This document shows, piece by piece, positions 54,201 through 64,000 of a stretch of 64,000 nt of DNA; position 1 is the first letter of the stretch, and every line of letters begins with the position of its first letter. The position numbers were made by a program, and so were the translations under genes. Under the pieces are notes generated by a model that saw nothing but the letters and a program-made list of their open reading frames with translations, made no database searches and was not told where the DNA came from. This DNA comes from Syngnathus acus. Lineage: Eukaryota > Chordata > Actinopteri > Syngnathiformes > Syngnathidae. The stretch spans positions 11,047,956-11,111,955 of the forward strand of contig NC_051095.1 in NCBI RefSeq assembly GCF_901709675.1, read 5' to 3'.

Positions 54201-57200
54201 GAGGCAAAGATATTTATAAAAGCTAAACACAGCCAGTCAAAACTCCCTCGCCCACAGCTGCATACAAGTCACACACACCCGCACACAGACAAAAACACAC
54301 ACACACAACACTAGCAGATAGTGCTTAACAAGTTTCTCCGCAGAAACGTGCTAAAACTTGGAGCAGTGCCTGACAGGAGGCCAAGACTGCCCTAAGGACT
54401 TTACACCATCATCAGCAGAAGACATGCCAAAGTTATTTGTCTGGCAATCAGTCAAGGAAGAAGACAAAGAAAAAGTTCTACAAACACTTTCATTCTAATA
54501 TATTGAAATGTTGAACAAAATTTAGGAAACACCCAAAAATATCAAAGGCTCGATACAAACGCAGCCCATCTTTTAAAACGCCAACCGATCAGGGGGCCAA
54601 TCCATAAAACTTGAACTTCATGCAGTATTTATGGAAGTTTGGCTCTGTCATATCTCCATGGAGTTTTTCGCACACCATTTTGACCTTGGAGCAAAATACG
54701 ATGAATGTCATTTTGTTATGGCTATGGTGCTCCGATGTTTAAGACAGCTGGGCGTACCAGTGTCTGCGTTTTTGGATACCTTTAGCTATCTGGTGTTGTG
54801 TTTCACTTTTTCTCATTGGAAGCAATTGAGCTATCACAAAGTAAGGCGAAACAACTCTGAACAAAGATTGATGATGGAAACACTTAAGCATGATATCTGC
54901 AGACTTTTGGCAGTGCTTTTGGCTAGCTCTGGCCTCCACGCAGAGACAATCTGGAATAAGTAGTTACGCATTTGGCTACCTGGATCACCACAGTGCAATT
55001 CGACTGAACCAGGCTTTGAGAGAAATGCTCGTCATAAATTGCATCTACTACCTACATAACAATCTCACTGAAGAGATTGGTGACTTGCAATTAAAATGCA
55101 TTGTTTGGTTTGGTTTTCAAAGCAGAGCAGAGACTCAAAGGTGGAACACAATCCATTCCTGACACCACCTTGTACAACTAACTTATTGCGGTTGCAGTAA
55201 TATTGGAATGGGAAGCCGAGACAGTGCTGCATCCCAAGTTTCATTACTGGTTGTATGTGGTCATCACACCCGCCCTCCATGACACCACCTGTTCCCAGAA
55301 ACCACAAAACAAAGCAAAACACACCTGTGGCGCCGATCCTTTGACACTCATTAAAAGAAATATTTGGGGTAGGGTGAAAAAATAAATCAATGAACAGTCA
55401 AAATAATTTCCCATGGCTAATGAGGTGAGCGAGTGGCTTATCGCTCCACTTATGCTGCAACGCAGAACTTGAGGTATGTGCCTGCTACAGTCACCTGCGG
55501 AGCACAAAGCGTTCTGTATGCACACAGCATGCAGTTTCAACTAGCAGTTGTCAACTAGTGGAGCTGCACAAAGCGTGTACAAGAAGCTGGGCTGGCGGAC
55601 CGTTCTGCAAGTGGATGCTTGCTCCATGGGAGAGTGAGATGAGCAGGAAATCATCTGGAAGGGTGGGTGGGTGGGCGGTTAGTCAAAACCTCATGTCTGG
55701 GATGCACAACCTTCTTTGTCATTAAGCAGAAGCGCGCCGGCCCCTTTTGTCTTCAATTAGTTTCTCTGAAGAGCACAGAGACATCTTTAAGAGAGGGGTT
55801 TAAATAATGACCCTTCATCAGGCAGGGGGAGTCCAAGGGGAGGATAAGAAAAACAACTTTACTGGGCTCGCTTTGAACATGCAGCGGTAGAGAGGTGAGT
55901 CAGCATAACAGATGGCTGCGAAGATCACGGGGACAAGATGGCGTAGCTTATTGAAGGACGGGGGAGGCAAAAGCGACGAGGCTCAGGGAAGTTAAGAACG
56001 CAAGACGCGATCAGATGAACATGATACTCGGTGCCAGTGGCGAGCAAATTATTTTTTCTGTTTAGTGTAGATGTCGCTTAAGTTTGCAGAGTGACGATCC
56101 TTATGCCGTGACTTGTCTGTGCAGAAGGCAGTTGGCTCAAAGCGGTACGCGTCTTACTGACTCATCTTCACATGGACCCAGACAGAATTCCTTCCATCAT
56201 ACTCTCAAGCTCTGCTGCCATCATCATCATCATCTAGTTCCCCTTCTCAATGACTGCGACCTTGACCATAGTAGAGCATAAAATAGATGTTGATATCTCA
56301 CCAAATGTCATACACGTCTAAATTGTCGAGGCCCACCAAACACACCTTTCTGATAAATAACTTCAAAAGTGACTAACTACAGTTGAAAGCTACAAGGGTT
56401 TGGAGCCGCAATGTCAGTTTTAACTGTGCGTTGGTTTTGGGCTCCTATCTGTTCATTAACCCATCGAGAGAATAGTGCAAAGTGATTCGGGCTCAGTACT
56501 GTGAATGGAGGTAAGCTGGGTCGGTGTGAAGGTTTGCAGAAGCAGTGTTGATTTTATCTGCCCTGTTTACACATTTCCGCTAGGAAACCTTAGTCAAACC
56601 CAAACCAAGAGCATCTCAACACAACAACAAAAATGAATCAACTCTGGGGACTAAAAAAAGTGAAGGCATAGAGGAGAAATGAAGAGATCAACAACAAAGA
56701 AAATGATGGCAAGGAACGAGGGAAAAAGTGGAGGTTTATAGCAGCATCGCGAGGAGAAGACTATTTAGTAAATAGCAGTAAACAGATGCGTGCAGCTGCG
56801 CTATGCTGGATGGCTCGTGTGAGTGCAGTATGTTCTCATTAAAAACCCAGGGGGCCTAAATAATAACATAAAAGTGGGTGGGGAAAAACTATTCACATAA
56901 GAATGCGGATTCACTTCTCAAAAAAGGTCACAAAAATCATAACCGCTAGCAAAGCGAGCATTGCAGAATTCCTGTGAGGCAGGCAGTGCAGCATCTCTCC
57001 AGCAATTGCCAACAACACAGATGCAACAGTTTAAAGGAGATATTGTAGTTGTCCAATGCACATAGTTCAGAGCAATGCACGACCTTTTGTGTGGCAGTAC
57101 ACGCTTTGCTCAATCGCGCCATTTTGAGAGTCTTTAAGATTTGTCACTCTTTGTCAACCTTCTATAATCTATCCAGGGCATAGACAACCACAAGCATTCG

Positions 57201-60200
57201 CTTTCATTCTAACATCCACACCATATTAGCCTACAAAGGAGGGCCAAAAACATGACTACAACGTTGTCAACGTTGTTGGGTGCTTAATGAACTCCGTTAA
57301 ATGTTAACTACACATAGTCCATATTAAATTTAATAGACTGGTTTGGGCTACAAGTGTAAAGTATAGGAATAGTATAGAAGTGAAGGTTTACCTTTGGGAG
57401 CATGGGCGTGGCTTTCTTACTCTTCTTCTCTGAGGGATCGTCCAGCATATCAGGCTCAAATGTATAGAGCTCTGCCAGCTCGTTCATAGTAAAGTGCCTT
57501 TCAATCTGCTGCTGGTCCACCACACGGTATGACAAAGACTGTTTGGTAACCTGCCGGTCATAAATTTTTTCTTCCATTGTGCCCTGAGAGAAGGAGATGA
57601 AACAAAAGGATTTCAAATGAATATATGTCGGAGGCTTCCAGGAAGTAAAATAATAGTGTGGCAGTTTTAAATTAGCACTATAAGTAAGCAAAGTTCACAG
57701 AACCACAGATAAATAGACCTCTATTAACAGACAAAGGTCAATTGACTCATGCAGATGTGCATTTCCCGAACGGCATCAAAATCTCTTTGCTGCTAACAGA
57801 CAATGACCTAAAAAAAAAAAAAAAAAACAATCCTGCAAAGATCACCTGTGCCAGGAATCTGTAGACAAATACCGTCTTGAGTTGACCAAAACGATACACC
57901 CTGAAGATACTCTGGATATCAAATGAAGGATTCCAGGAGGCATCAAAGATGATGACTCTGTTGGACGCCACCAAGTTGATGCCAAGCGAGCCAGCTCGTG
58001 TGGAAATGAGGAACAAACGACCCCTGGTGTGGTTTGGAGAGCGGAAAAGACTTGTACAAATGATGTCTGAATTGTTTCATTAAAGATATGTGAATCAATA
58101 AATTCACCTTGTGTTTTCAGGGTCATTAAACTCCTCAGCCCACTTCTTCCTGGTGGTGGCGTTGGTGGAGCCATCCAGACGATAGTAGTCAATGTTCCTG
58201 TACCACTTGCCCTCACCTTCACAGACACACAAGAGTCAAGAGACGTGCTATTCAACGTCATCGTCAAACTGCTGAGGAACCTTCGACACCATGTCGCCAT
58301 CAACTCGGCCGTTTCTTGTCAAAGAGGACCCGGTGTGGGTATGAGCACATGGACGGTCACGGTGGATGGAGGCCCTCTGTATGTAACCTTCAAGATGGCC
58401 ACCCCCTCGCTAGCCTTCACAAGCAGCACTTCAGCATGTTTCCAATTAGAGTACTGTGATCTTTTCATTACAAATTACAAACCCTTGAGCAAACATTTTG
58501 GGTGGAATAAAAAGTCAAGGTCTAATCATTTTCAAAATGAAAGTAAAAACAGCTGCTGCAGTTTAATTAGGAACATGACCTTACACTAGTGGCCCCGTGT
58601 TTGGATGTATGCGACTATGTGTGCACGCTTGAGGCTAAAATGCGTGGACAACATTTGCTACGTGTGGGCTTGCTTCAAGAAATGCATGGAAAAACATGAC
58701 CCAAAAGATGAATGAATTTTGGGACACACAACAAAGCCCATCGAGGTCTATAAAAATCAGTAGCTGGTTTCCACTATTAAAAAGAGCTACTTGGTAGGTT
58801 GAACACATAAGTACAGCATTGCAAAACCTTTAGTAGGAAGCTCCTGATCACAGGCAAAGACGGGATAGGATCATTCAGTGGAGTCATTAGCAACCTAACA
58901 GGAGAGCCAAATGAGATCTTGAATAAAAGAACGTGGGATGGAAGTATACAGCCTACCTTTGTACGGTGAGATCTTGTCTTCATCTGCAGCTCTGCAAGAC
59001 AACTCCAGGAAATCCTCAATCAGGTCCAACGAGATAAGGGACTGACTAAACACCAACCTGTGGATGGGCACAAAGATTCCTTGGTGTCACTTTACTTTCC
59101 AAAACGCTATCCCATTACACTACAAACCAGCGACACACAAACAGCACATTCCAGAGATGTGTGCAGATATCCTCAGAGTGCAGACATACTTACACTTTAT
59201 CTTCCACTTCCTCTGCCATGCGCAGGATCTCAAAGAGGATGGTGATTTTTCCAGAGTGTTCCAAGATTTCAGCATCGGCCTCGGTGACAAACTCCTTGTG
59301 CCAGTCGGCGGTGGGACTCCCTGGTGCCGAGCCAGAGGGTTCCGGTTCTTTGCAAAAAATACATACTCTTAAGTCTGTACTCAGCCCTCACAACAGCAAC
59401 ACATTAATAATGCTCATTAACACAAGTTAATTATTATCAACAGGCCTACAGTACAAGCCGCGAAGCCACATCTGGCTTTGTGCGACCCCTCGTTGTTCAT
59501 CGTCACACCGTGTCCGCATCGGTTGTCAAGCTCAATTAGGTTCAACGAGAACATGCAAATCTATTCTTGAGGCTCAAACTCACGCTCTTCCACAGGCTCG
59601 GCCCTGTTTCGCCCCTCTCCATTCCTGCCCCGAGAACTGGTGTTCCACTCCTTGATGACTTCCACATCATCGCTATCGGAGTCATCAGATCCCTTCTTTC
59701 TTCCCTTGCCTTTCTTCTTTTTCCTATTAAGGAGGGACAGTGGAGGACACGGGGTCAGCGCGAGTAACAGATGGAAGAACAGGGGGAGTACAAATGTGTT
59801 TCTGCTTTTATAAATATCCAACATGGAGAAGTGGAATCTTTACTTTTTCTGCTTTTCATCCTCTGAGCTCAGACTAAGGGACGACTCTTCAGACTCTGAG
59901 GCAATGAATTCCTCCATACTGTCTTCGTCAAAGAAACCCTGAAAGAGAGAAAAGTAGGTTCTAACTTGCAGTGGTGGACGAGTGAAGCGGAACTGATGCA
60001 CATCGTAGTTGTTTTTGAAAAATGCACAATAACCACTCGTTCATTTCCCAGTAAATCACATAGCAAGGTTTCGTTGTACGACACTGCAAAACCATGCAAT
60101 ATGTCAAATGCTTGTCGAGTGAAGCAATATTGATATTGTGATATTTAATATGTACCCCAAATAAATGATATCTTTATTATCGAAATGAAAGAATTTGATT

Positions 60201-63200
60201 TTTTCATGATCCAAAATCAAACATCTCAATGCATTCTTAGCTAATTAATTCAGATACATAATAGCACGCAGTGACCATATTGCATATCTTTGCGATATAC
60301 ATTTTGCATGTGCCAATATCATAATATCTCTATTTTTCCAGTATATTGGAAAAATACTACCTACCCTATTTTCTTTACTGATGTAATCCAGCTGAAGGCA
60401 CCAGGGATGGGTCCAGATTCTGCTGAGCATCTGGAAATCCTGAAAGAGTTTGGTTCCTGCGCGGCCTCGGCCTCCCTCCAAAGCATTTCCCACACCTGCA
60501 ATGAGGGAGAGGGTGATGTGCCCAAACTCTACAAGTCAGCCTGAAGGTTCGTCTAACTCTAAACAGAAAATGGTGTGCACAAAACATGTAGAGGGGTCTA
60601 ATTTATGCCTGAAACTTCCATACCTTTGGTCAAAAACATGGTACAACAACAGAGGGCATAATTGACGACATACTGTGTGGGGTGGCAGCACCAATATCAA
60701 CTATTTTGCCTGGTGGTGGAGCAAAGACACTACATGGAGGTCAGCAGTCAGTACAAGTCTCTATTTTCACTTAGTTGCCCAAGTCTTTTCTAGGAGTGCG
60801 CTAAAATGCCACGGCCCCGCGGGGTCATTCTGTAAATAACACCCCAACAACATCAGTGCGTTATGAAAGTCAGGGCATACATCAAAATGGTTCGATGGAA
60901 GAAAGAAAGTTTCAATGCAGCTTGGATCTCACCAGTAAAGTGCTCCAGGTAGTATCTGTAGAGTTTACACTGGAGTGGAGTAACTCTGATAGACAACACA
61001 TACTCGTGCTTGGGAGGCAGGAACTTTGTGAGGGCCGTGTAATCTTTCCTCTGCGAAAACAAAAAGATCATTTCGGCACCGACCATGTGAGGACAGACAA
61101 CGGTCAGAGCGTGCGCGTTACCTGCACACAACCAGCCAACATCTCATACAAGATGTGAGCCCTCTTCTTCATGATACGGACATCTTGCATCGTGGAGTCG
61201 GCACACTGCCCGTTCTGGATGGGGTTGATGAAACGATTGCGGAACTCTTTAACGGATCCGAGCAAGTTCTCCTTAATGAAGTTCACCATGCAGTGGTCTG
61301 ACAGGGGGACACGGGAGTCACAAGATTGTCGTTTCCAGATGTAAATTCAACAAGTTTCGGCAAGCTTACATTCAATGAGGTTGTTTTGAAGAGGCGTCCC
61401 AGTCAGCACAACCCTCCTCCTTGTCCTAATGGAGTTCATGGCTTTGGACACAGCTGACGCCTCATTCTTCAAGATGTGACCTTCGTCACATATCACCAGG
61501 TCGGGACCTGAAGGGAACGTAGAGCACGTTGTAAATGCGATCTGGATTTCATTCCAATGACATGGATAGCACAGTTTTACGAACCAGAGATGCAATTCAC
61601 CTTTTCGTGACAATTCTCTGTTTGATTACACTTATGTTTTTGTATTTGCATTTCCATCAAAGCATTCACACGTACTGCATGTGATAAATACTACATGACC
61701 ATACCTGGGTCTACCAGAGTCTTCAGGAATATCTCTTTCAGTTTCTTACTCTTGGTATTCTTTCCCCGTGTCAGGTTTCGGTACATCTCATAGCCAATGA
61801 TCATAATACCCCCTAAATCATGCCATTGCTTGAGAGCGAACGATCGCTCCTGCGGCCTCTTGACTGTGGCCAGCTCCGTCACCTGTAAAACACGCAACGG
61901 AGCACCGGTTAATGCTCCCTAAGTAAGGTTTGGTGACAAACAGCTGCCAAAGCAAATTCTTACCTCTAAACACTCATCATCTTTCATCCCATGTTGCCAT
62001 TTCTCAAACTCGTTGACCCAATTAAGGACAGTGTTGAGGGGACAAACCACCAGTGCAGTTGAGAAGTTGAGCTTCTCACAAAGAAGCAAAGTATGAAGAA
62101 ATGCCACCACCTACAGGGGAGAAGGGAATGCTGCAGTTAACAAGTGAGGACCACACGTCATTTGTGTCAGTCAGACAGTAACCAACAATCGAGTTCAACA
62201 GAGCGCAAAACGATGATTCGGATCAATCACATTTTCTATTGATTTTGCATTTAACCCATCAACACAACTCATGCCACACTGGAGCAGTGTAACCCGGGAC
62301 GTACAGGCTCATGCACTCCTTCTCTTCCTACCCACCTGAAGTGTTTTTCCCAGGCCCATACAATGGGCAAGGATGCAACCAGAGCCAGGTGACTTCTCAA
62401 TCTTCTTCACAGACTCACAGCAACAATCCCACATAAACTGCACCCCTGGAAACATAACAAATGTGAAAGAGTTTCTCAAATAGAAACTTTCTTTTTGGGG
62501 GGGGGGGCTTACCCTGTGACGATAGTCTTTGCCAGGGTAGTTTTTAAGAGACTCGTTTATTTACATTCATTTCATAGAACAATTTTTATAATTCTGCTGT
62601 ATTTAAAAATTAAAACAATTCCCATCATTTAAATCTCAATTTATGTTATGTTAAAAACTGCATTTCACTTCATCTTTGACAACTTGTTTTAAACCATTTA
62701 GTTTTATTTTAAATCTGATTTTCAAGTGAAAAGGATTTATTTGAATCATTACTTGATTTGTGTTCAAGGGCTACATTTGATATAAAAAAATGGACATTTA
62801 GCTTTTGTTTTTCCCCATGCTTGCCTACGTTGTTCCCCATTATTAAGCAAGCCACGGTGCAAATAATTACATATAAAATCCACAGTAATTGCATTTATCA
62901 TGCCCATCCATCCCCGCTTCCTTCATCTTGTCCTTACCGTCAACTTGGTGAGGTTTCAACTTGGTGACGAGGTTTCCGTGCACCTGCACGATTGGCTCCT
63001 TGGTCTCTTCATTCTCATCCAGAACCAGCTTGGTGGTTATGGGACATGTCACCTCGGAAGACTCTACCAGCACAATCGTCTGAACACAAAAATGTTACTA
63101 TGTAACGTCGCTTGAAAGAAAATTCATTTCGAGTGCATCCACACTAAAACCTTTGTTATCTGGTATGGATAAAACCAGAAAATAATACATGGTGTATTTC

Positions 63201-63547
63201 CATTCAAATCAATCTATTGATATTTGGGAAAAATGGGAATATGAACTAAACAAAATAAAATTAAACACCATTTAAACCTCTTCTATCAACTGGGCAATAT
63301 TTTTAAGTCATAACGTGGTGAAATTCAAGGCATGAAATGAAAGTGACAAAAGTCAAAACTTCATTTTTACCTCTCGGAGTTTCTTCCTCAGCTCTTCTCT
63401 TTCCGCTATACGTTTCCGCCTATCTTCTTCTTCTTTCAGAGCATCCCGCGTCTCCGTTCGCAGCTTGTCATCCTTGAGGATTTTGCGGATTTTTTTGCGC
63501 CCTTTGCGATCTTCTCCATCTGGGTCGTCGTCGTCTTCGTCTCCACT
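48042..63547 (-). CDS. atrx: Transcriptional regulator ATRX, C-terminal 997 residues in 21 exons (5' part outside window)
   Basis: Coding exons, 5' to 3' on the minus strand: 63371-63547, 62938-63079, 62336-62445, 61964-62110, 61705-61882, 61370-61507, 61122-61297, 60933-61050, 60365-60495, 59844-59938, 59584-59723, 59194-59347, 58957-59057, 58108-58216, 57846-58023, 57392-57583, 51880-52029, 50582-50692, 48790-48885, 48575-48703, 48042-48263. All junctions are GT-AG and in phase. ATRX is a nuclear SNF2-family ATPase; with DAXX it deposits histone H3.3 at telomeres and heterochromatin. In window-local numbering: Walker A GLGKT at 137-141, DEGH box at 259-262 (ATRX has DEGH, not DEAH), LTGTPLQNN from 286, an acidic/Lys-rich linker about 445-495, LVFSQS from 570, motif V (GINL) and motif [13 protein letters not shown] at 676-686, then the C-terminal tail ending KNPGPSKGL. 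The ADD domain is not in the window. Confidence 0.97.
48575..48703 (-). CDS. atrx: atrx exon
   Basis: Local residues 882-924, beginning [20 protein letters not shown] and ending [13 protein letters not shown]. Donor GTAAGA. Confidence 0.94.
48790..48885 (-). CDS. atrx: atrx exon
   Basis: Local residues 850-881, [20 protein letters not shown] then [12 protein letters not shown]. Donor GTAAGT. Confidence 0.94.
48886..50581 (-). other. atrx: atrx intron
   Basis: About 1.7 kb of AT-rich DNA. A 'cagggtttgggaagccctggtcta' sequence near 50070-50096 looks like a hAT-type terminus. No gene recognised. Confidence 0.7.
50582..50692 (-). CDS. atrx: atrx exon
   Basis: Local residues 813-849, starting [14 protein letters not shown] and ending [13 protein letters not shown]. 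Human ATRX has GLTMRFN at the start and LSAMSNQQLE at the end. Donor GTAAGT. Confidence 0.93.
50693..51879 (-). other. atrx: atrx intron
   Basis: About 1.2 kb, with a short (GT)n stretch at about 50920-50950. Nothing else recognised. Confidence 0.7.
51880..52029 (-). CDS. atrx: atrx exon
   Basis: Local residues 763-812, with [20 protein letters not shown] and [11 protein letters not shown], near-identical to mammalian ATRX. Acceptor CTCTAG, donor GTAAGT. Confidence 0.95.
52030..57391 (-). other. atrx: Large atrx intron (5.4 kb)
   Basis: By far the longest atrx intron in the window. It has unique AT-moderate DNA, few repeats, a short (ACAC) stretch at about 54290-54310 and a (CAT)n stretch at about 56218. 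The reading frames inside show no family motifs. Confidence 0.75.
57392..57583 (-). CDS. atrx: atrx exon
   Basis: Local residues 699-762, [20 protein letters not shown] through [20 protein letters not shown] to TPMLPK. Acceptor TCTCTCAG, donor GTAAAC, followed by a 5.4 kb intron. Confidence 0.96.
57846..58023 (-). CDS. atrx: atrx exon: helicase motifs V and VI
   Basis: Local residues 640-698, with [20 protein letters not shown] (motif V) and [13 protein letters not shown] (motif VI, arginine fingers). The donor GTGATC is weak. Confidence 0.96.
58108..58216 (-). CDS. atrx: atrx exon
   Basis: Local residues 604-638, [20 protein letters not shown] and [10 protein letters not shown]. The short RLDGST block is a SNF2 helicase signature. 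Donor GTGAAT. Confidence 0.95.
58217..58956 (-). other. atrx: atrx intron
   Basis: About 740 bp. No recognised element. Confidence 0.7.
58957..59057 (-). CDS. atrx: atrx exon: helicase motif IV
   Basis: Local residues 570-602, [19 protein letters not shown], then a more variable [13 protein letters not shown]. Acceptor CATCCACAG, donor GTAGGC. Confidence 0.95.
59194..59347 (-). CDS. atrx: atrx exon: start of C-terminal helicase lobe
   Basis: Local residues 519-568, proline/serine-rich start, then [20 protein letters not shown] and [15 protein letters not shown]. Acceptor TTTTTTGCAAAG, donor GTAAGT. Confidence 0.94.
59584..59723 (-). CDS. atrx: atrx exon: lysine-rich linker
   Basis: Local residues 472-517: a run [20 protein letters not shown], then [17 protein letters not shown]. 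Matches the human DNDVEVIKVWNSRSRG segment. Donor GTGAGT. Confidence 0.94.
59844..59938 (-). CDS. atrx: atrx exon: acidic serine-rich linker
   Basis: Local residues 440-470, [20 protein letters not shown] and [10 protein letters not shown], the start of the insert between the two RecA-like lobes; several Ser in acidic context suit CK2. Donor GTAAAG. Confidence 0.95.
59939..60364 (-). other. atrx: atrx intron
   Basis: About 430 bp, AT-rich. No recognised element. Confidence 0.7.
60365..60495 (-). CDS. atrx: atrx exon
   Basis: Local residues 397-439, with [20 protein letters not shown] and [20 protein letters not shown]. Acceptor ATTGCAG, donor GTAGGT. Confidence 0.96.
60496..60932 (-). other. 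atrx: atrx intron
   Basis: About 440 bp. No recognised element. Confidence 0.7.
60933..61050 (-). CDS. atrx: atrx exon
   Basis: Local residues 357-395, [20 protein letters not shown] to YRYYLEHFT. Acceptor TTTCGCAG, donor GTGAGA. Confidence 0.96.
61122..61297 (-). CDS. atrx: atrx exon
   Basis: Local residues 299-356, [20 protein letters not shown] to YEMLAGCVQ, almost identical to the mammalian segment. Donor GTAACG departs from consensus at +4. Confidence 0.96.
61370..61507 (-). CDS. atrx: atrx exon: helicase motifs II and III
   Basis: Local residues 253-297, with [20 protein letters not shown] (motif II) and [14 protein letters not shown] (motif III). Acceptor CCTTCAG, donor GTAAGC. Confidence 0.97.
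61705..61882 (-). CDS. atrx: atrx exon
   Basis: Local residues 193-251, with [12 protein letters not shown] and [19 protein letters not shown], characteristic of ATRX between motifs Ia and II. Donor GTATGG. Confidence 0.96.
61964..62110 (-). CDS. atrx: atrx exon: helicase motif Ia
   Basis: Local residues 144-192, with [20 protein letters not shown] (motif Ia). Acceptor CCTGTAG, donor GTAAGA. Confidence 0.96.
62336..62445 (-). CDS. atrx: atrx exon: helicase motif I (Walker A)
   Basis: Local residues 108-143, [20 protein letters not shown], then [15 protein letters not shown] with the ATP-binding GLGKT. Acceptor TTTCCAG, donor GTGGGT. Confidence 0.96.
62446..62937 (-). other. atrx: atrx intron
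   Basis: About 490 bp, with a G-run at 62498-62508 and otherwise AT-rich DNA. No recognised element. Confidence 0.7.
62938..63079 (-). CDS. atrx: atrx exon: pre-helicase segment
   Basis: Local residues 60-106, including [20 protein letters not shown] and [12 protein letters not shown], the Q-motif region of the SNF2 ATPase. Acceptor GTTCAG, donor GTAAGG. Confidence 0.95.
63371..63547 (-). CDS. atrx: atrx exon (first in window): acidic/basic linker
   Basis: Local residues 1-59. Acidic [11 protein letters not shown], then [20 protein letters not shown] and a charged helix [10 protein letters not shown], just before the helicase domain. Acceptor TTTCCACAG. The preceding exon is beyond the window or in its last bases and was not found. 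Confidence 0.95.
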
Positions 63548-64000
63548 CTGTGGAAATGGACATTAAGTTAAGCTCTCAGATCTTCTGTCCCTTCGGGGGG
63601 AAAACGGCTACCTTTGATCAGTAGCCTGCGAGACCCTCGCTTAATGTGTGCCAATCATAAGTAGGTTACACACTCTACGGATAAGTTAAAAATGCATTTT
63701 GTGTGTCATGCATGACCGTACTTGCTAAAGTTAAGCAAGTCAATCGCAAACGTTCTTGCACTTTTTTTTTTCCAGAACGACAATTAGTACATTTGTATGT
63801 TGGTCAGCAAATGAGTGTATTCCTTTTTTTTTTTTAATCTATCCAGGAATGAAGAACAGTATCTATTATGTTTAAAGTTCACCAATAAATCTGTGGTGAA
63901 AATCCTGATGATTTTTCTTTTAAGTTGGAAAAAAAAAGTACTGCATATGTACAACTTTGTGGCGACAGTGACAAGCTGGGTTTTCGTTGCTTAAATCTCG
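63548..64000 (-). other. atrx: Partial atrx intron at the window edge
   Basis: Begins with the TTTCCACAG acceptor on the minus strand. No upstream coding exon is seen before the window ends, so the preceding exon lies further right. Confidence 0.7.

Overview
This is a stretch of vertebrate nuclear DNA, almost certainly from a ray-finned (teleost) fish. It is AT-rich, has GT-AG introns, and carries many di- to pentanucleotide arrays plus degraded DNA-transposon and LINE fragments typical of fish. The tRNA-headed repeat family with a 'gaattgcccataggtg' segment and a 'tggatgga'-like tail suggests a percomorph, but the species cannot be fixed from the sequence. No bacterial operon, CRISPR array, phage or virus is present.

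Three protein-coding genes are supported. (1) zdhhc15 (probably zdhhc15b), a DHHC palmitoyltransferase, lies on the minus strand. All 11 coding exons fall between 45 and 3335 and join in frame to 334 codons plus stop. (2) fgf16, a secreted growth factor of the FGF9/16/20 subfamily, lies on the plus strand. Its three exons (36951-37224, 39243-39346, 43324-43569) give 207 residues, with a TATA-like element upstream and an AU-rich 3'UTR ending near 44545. (3) atrx, a SNF2-family chromatin remodeller, lies on the minus strand. The last 21 coding exons (48042-63547) give the C-terminal 997 residues, covering the whole helicase/ATPase core and C-terminal tail. The ADD domain and the rest of the N-terminal half lie beyond the window's right edge.

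Layout: 1-3335 zdhhc15; 3336-36800 an approximately 33 kb gene-free interval with microsatellites, transposon remnants (hAT-like ends, fold-back elements, a LINE reverse-transcriptase relic) and some non-repetitive blocks that may be regulatory; 36811-44545 fgf16; 44546-46830 a short tail-to-tail intergenic gap; 46830 to the right edge atrx.

The three genes do not form a pathway: a Golgi/endosomal acyltransferase, a secreted ligand and a nuclear remodeller. What ties them together is conserved synteny. The order ZDHHC15-FGF16-ATRX with orientations -, +, - is, from general knowledge, the same as on human Xq13-q21, here greatly compacted. I did not find a new biological system. The most useful leads are two tiny in-frame zdhhc15 exons (one carrying the catalytic DHHC motif), paired fold-back elements, and candidate non-coding regulatory blocks around fgf16.
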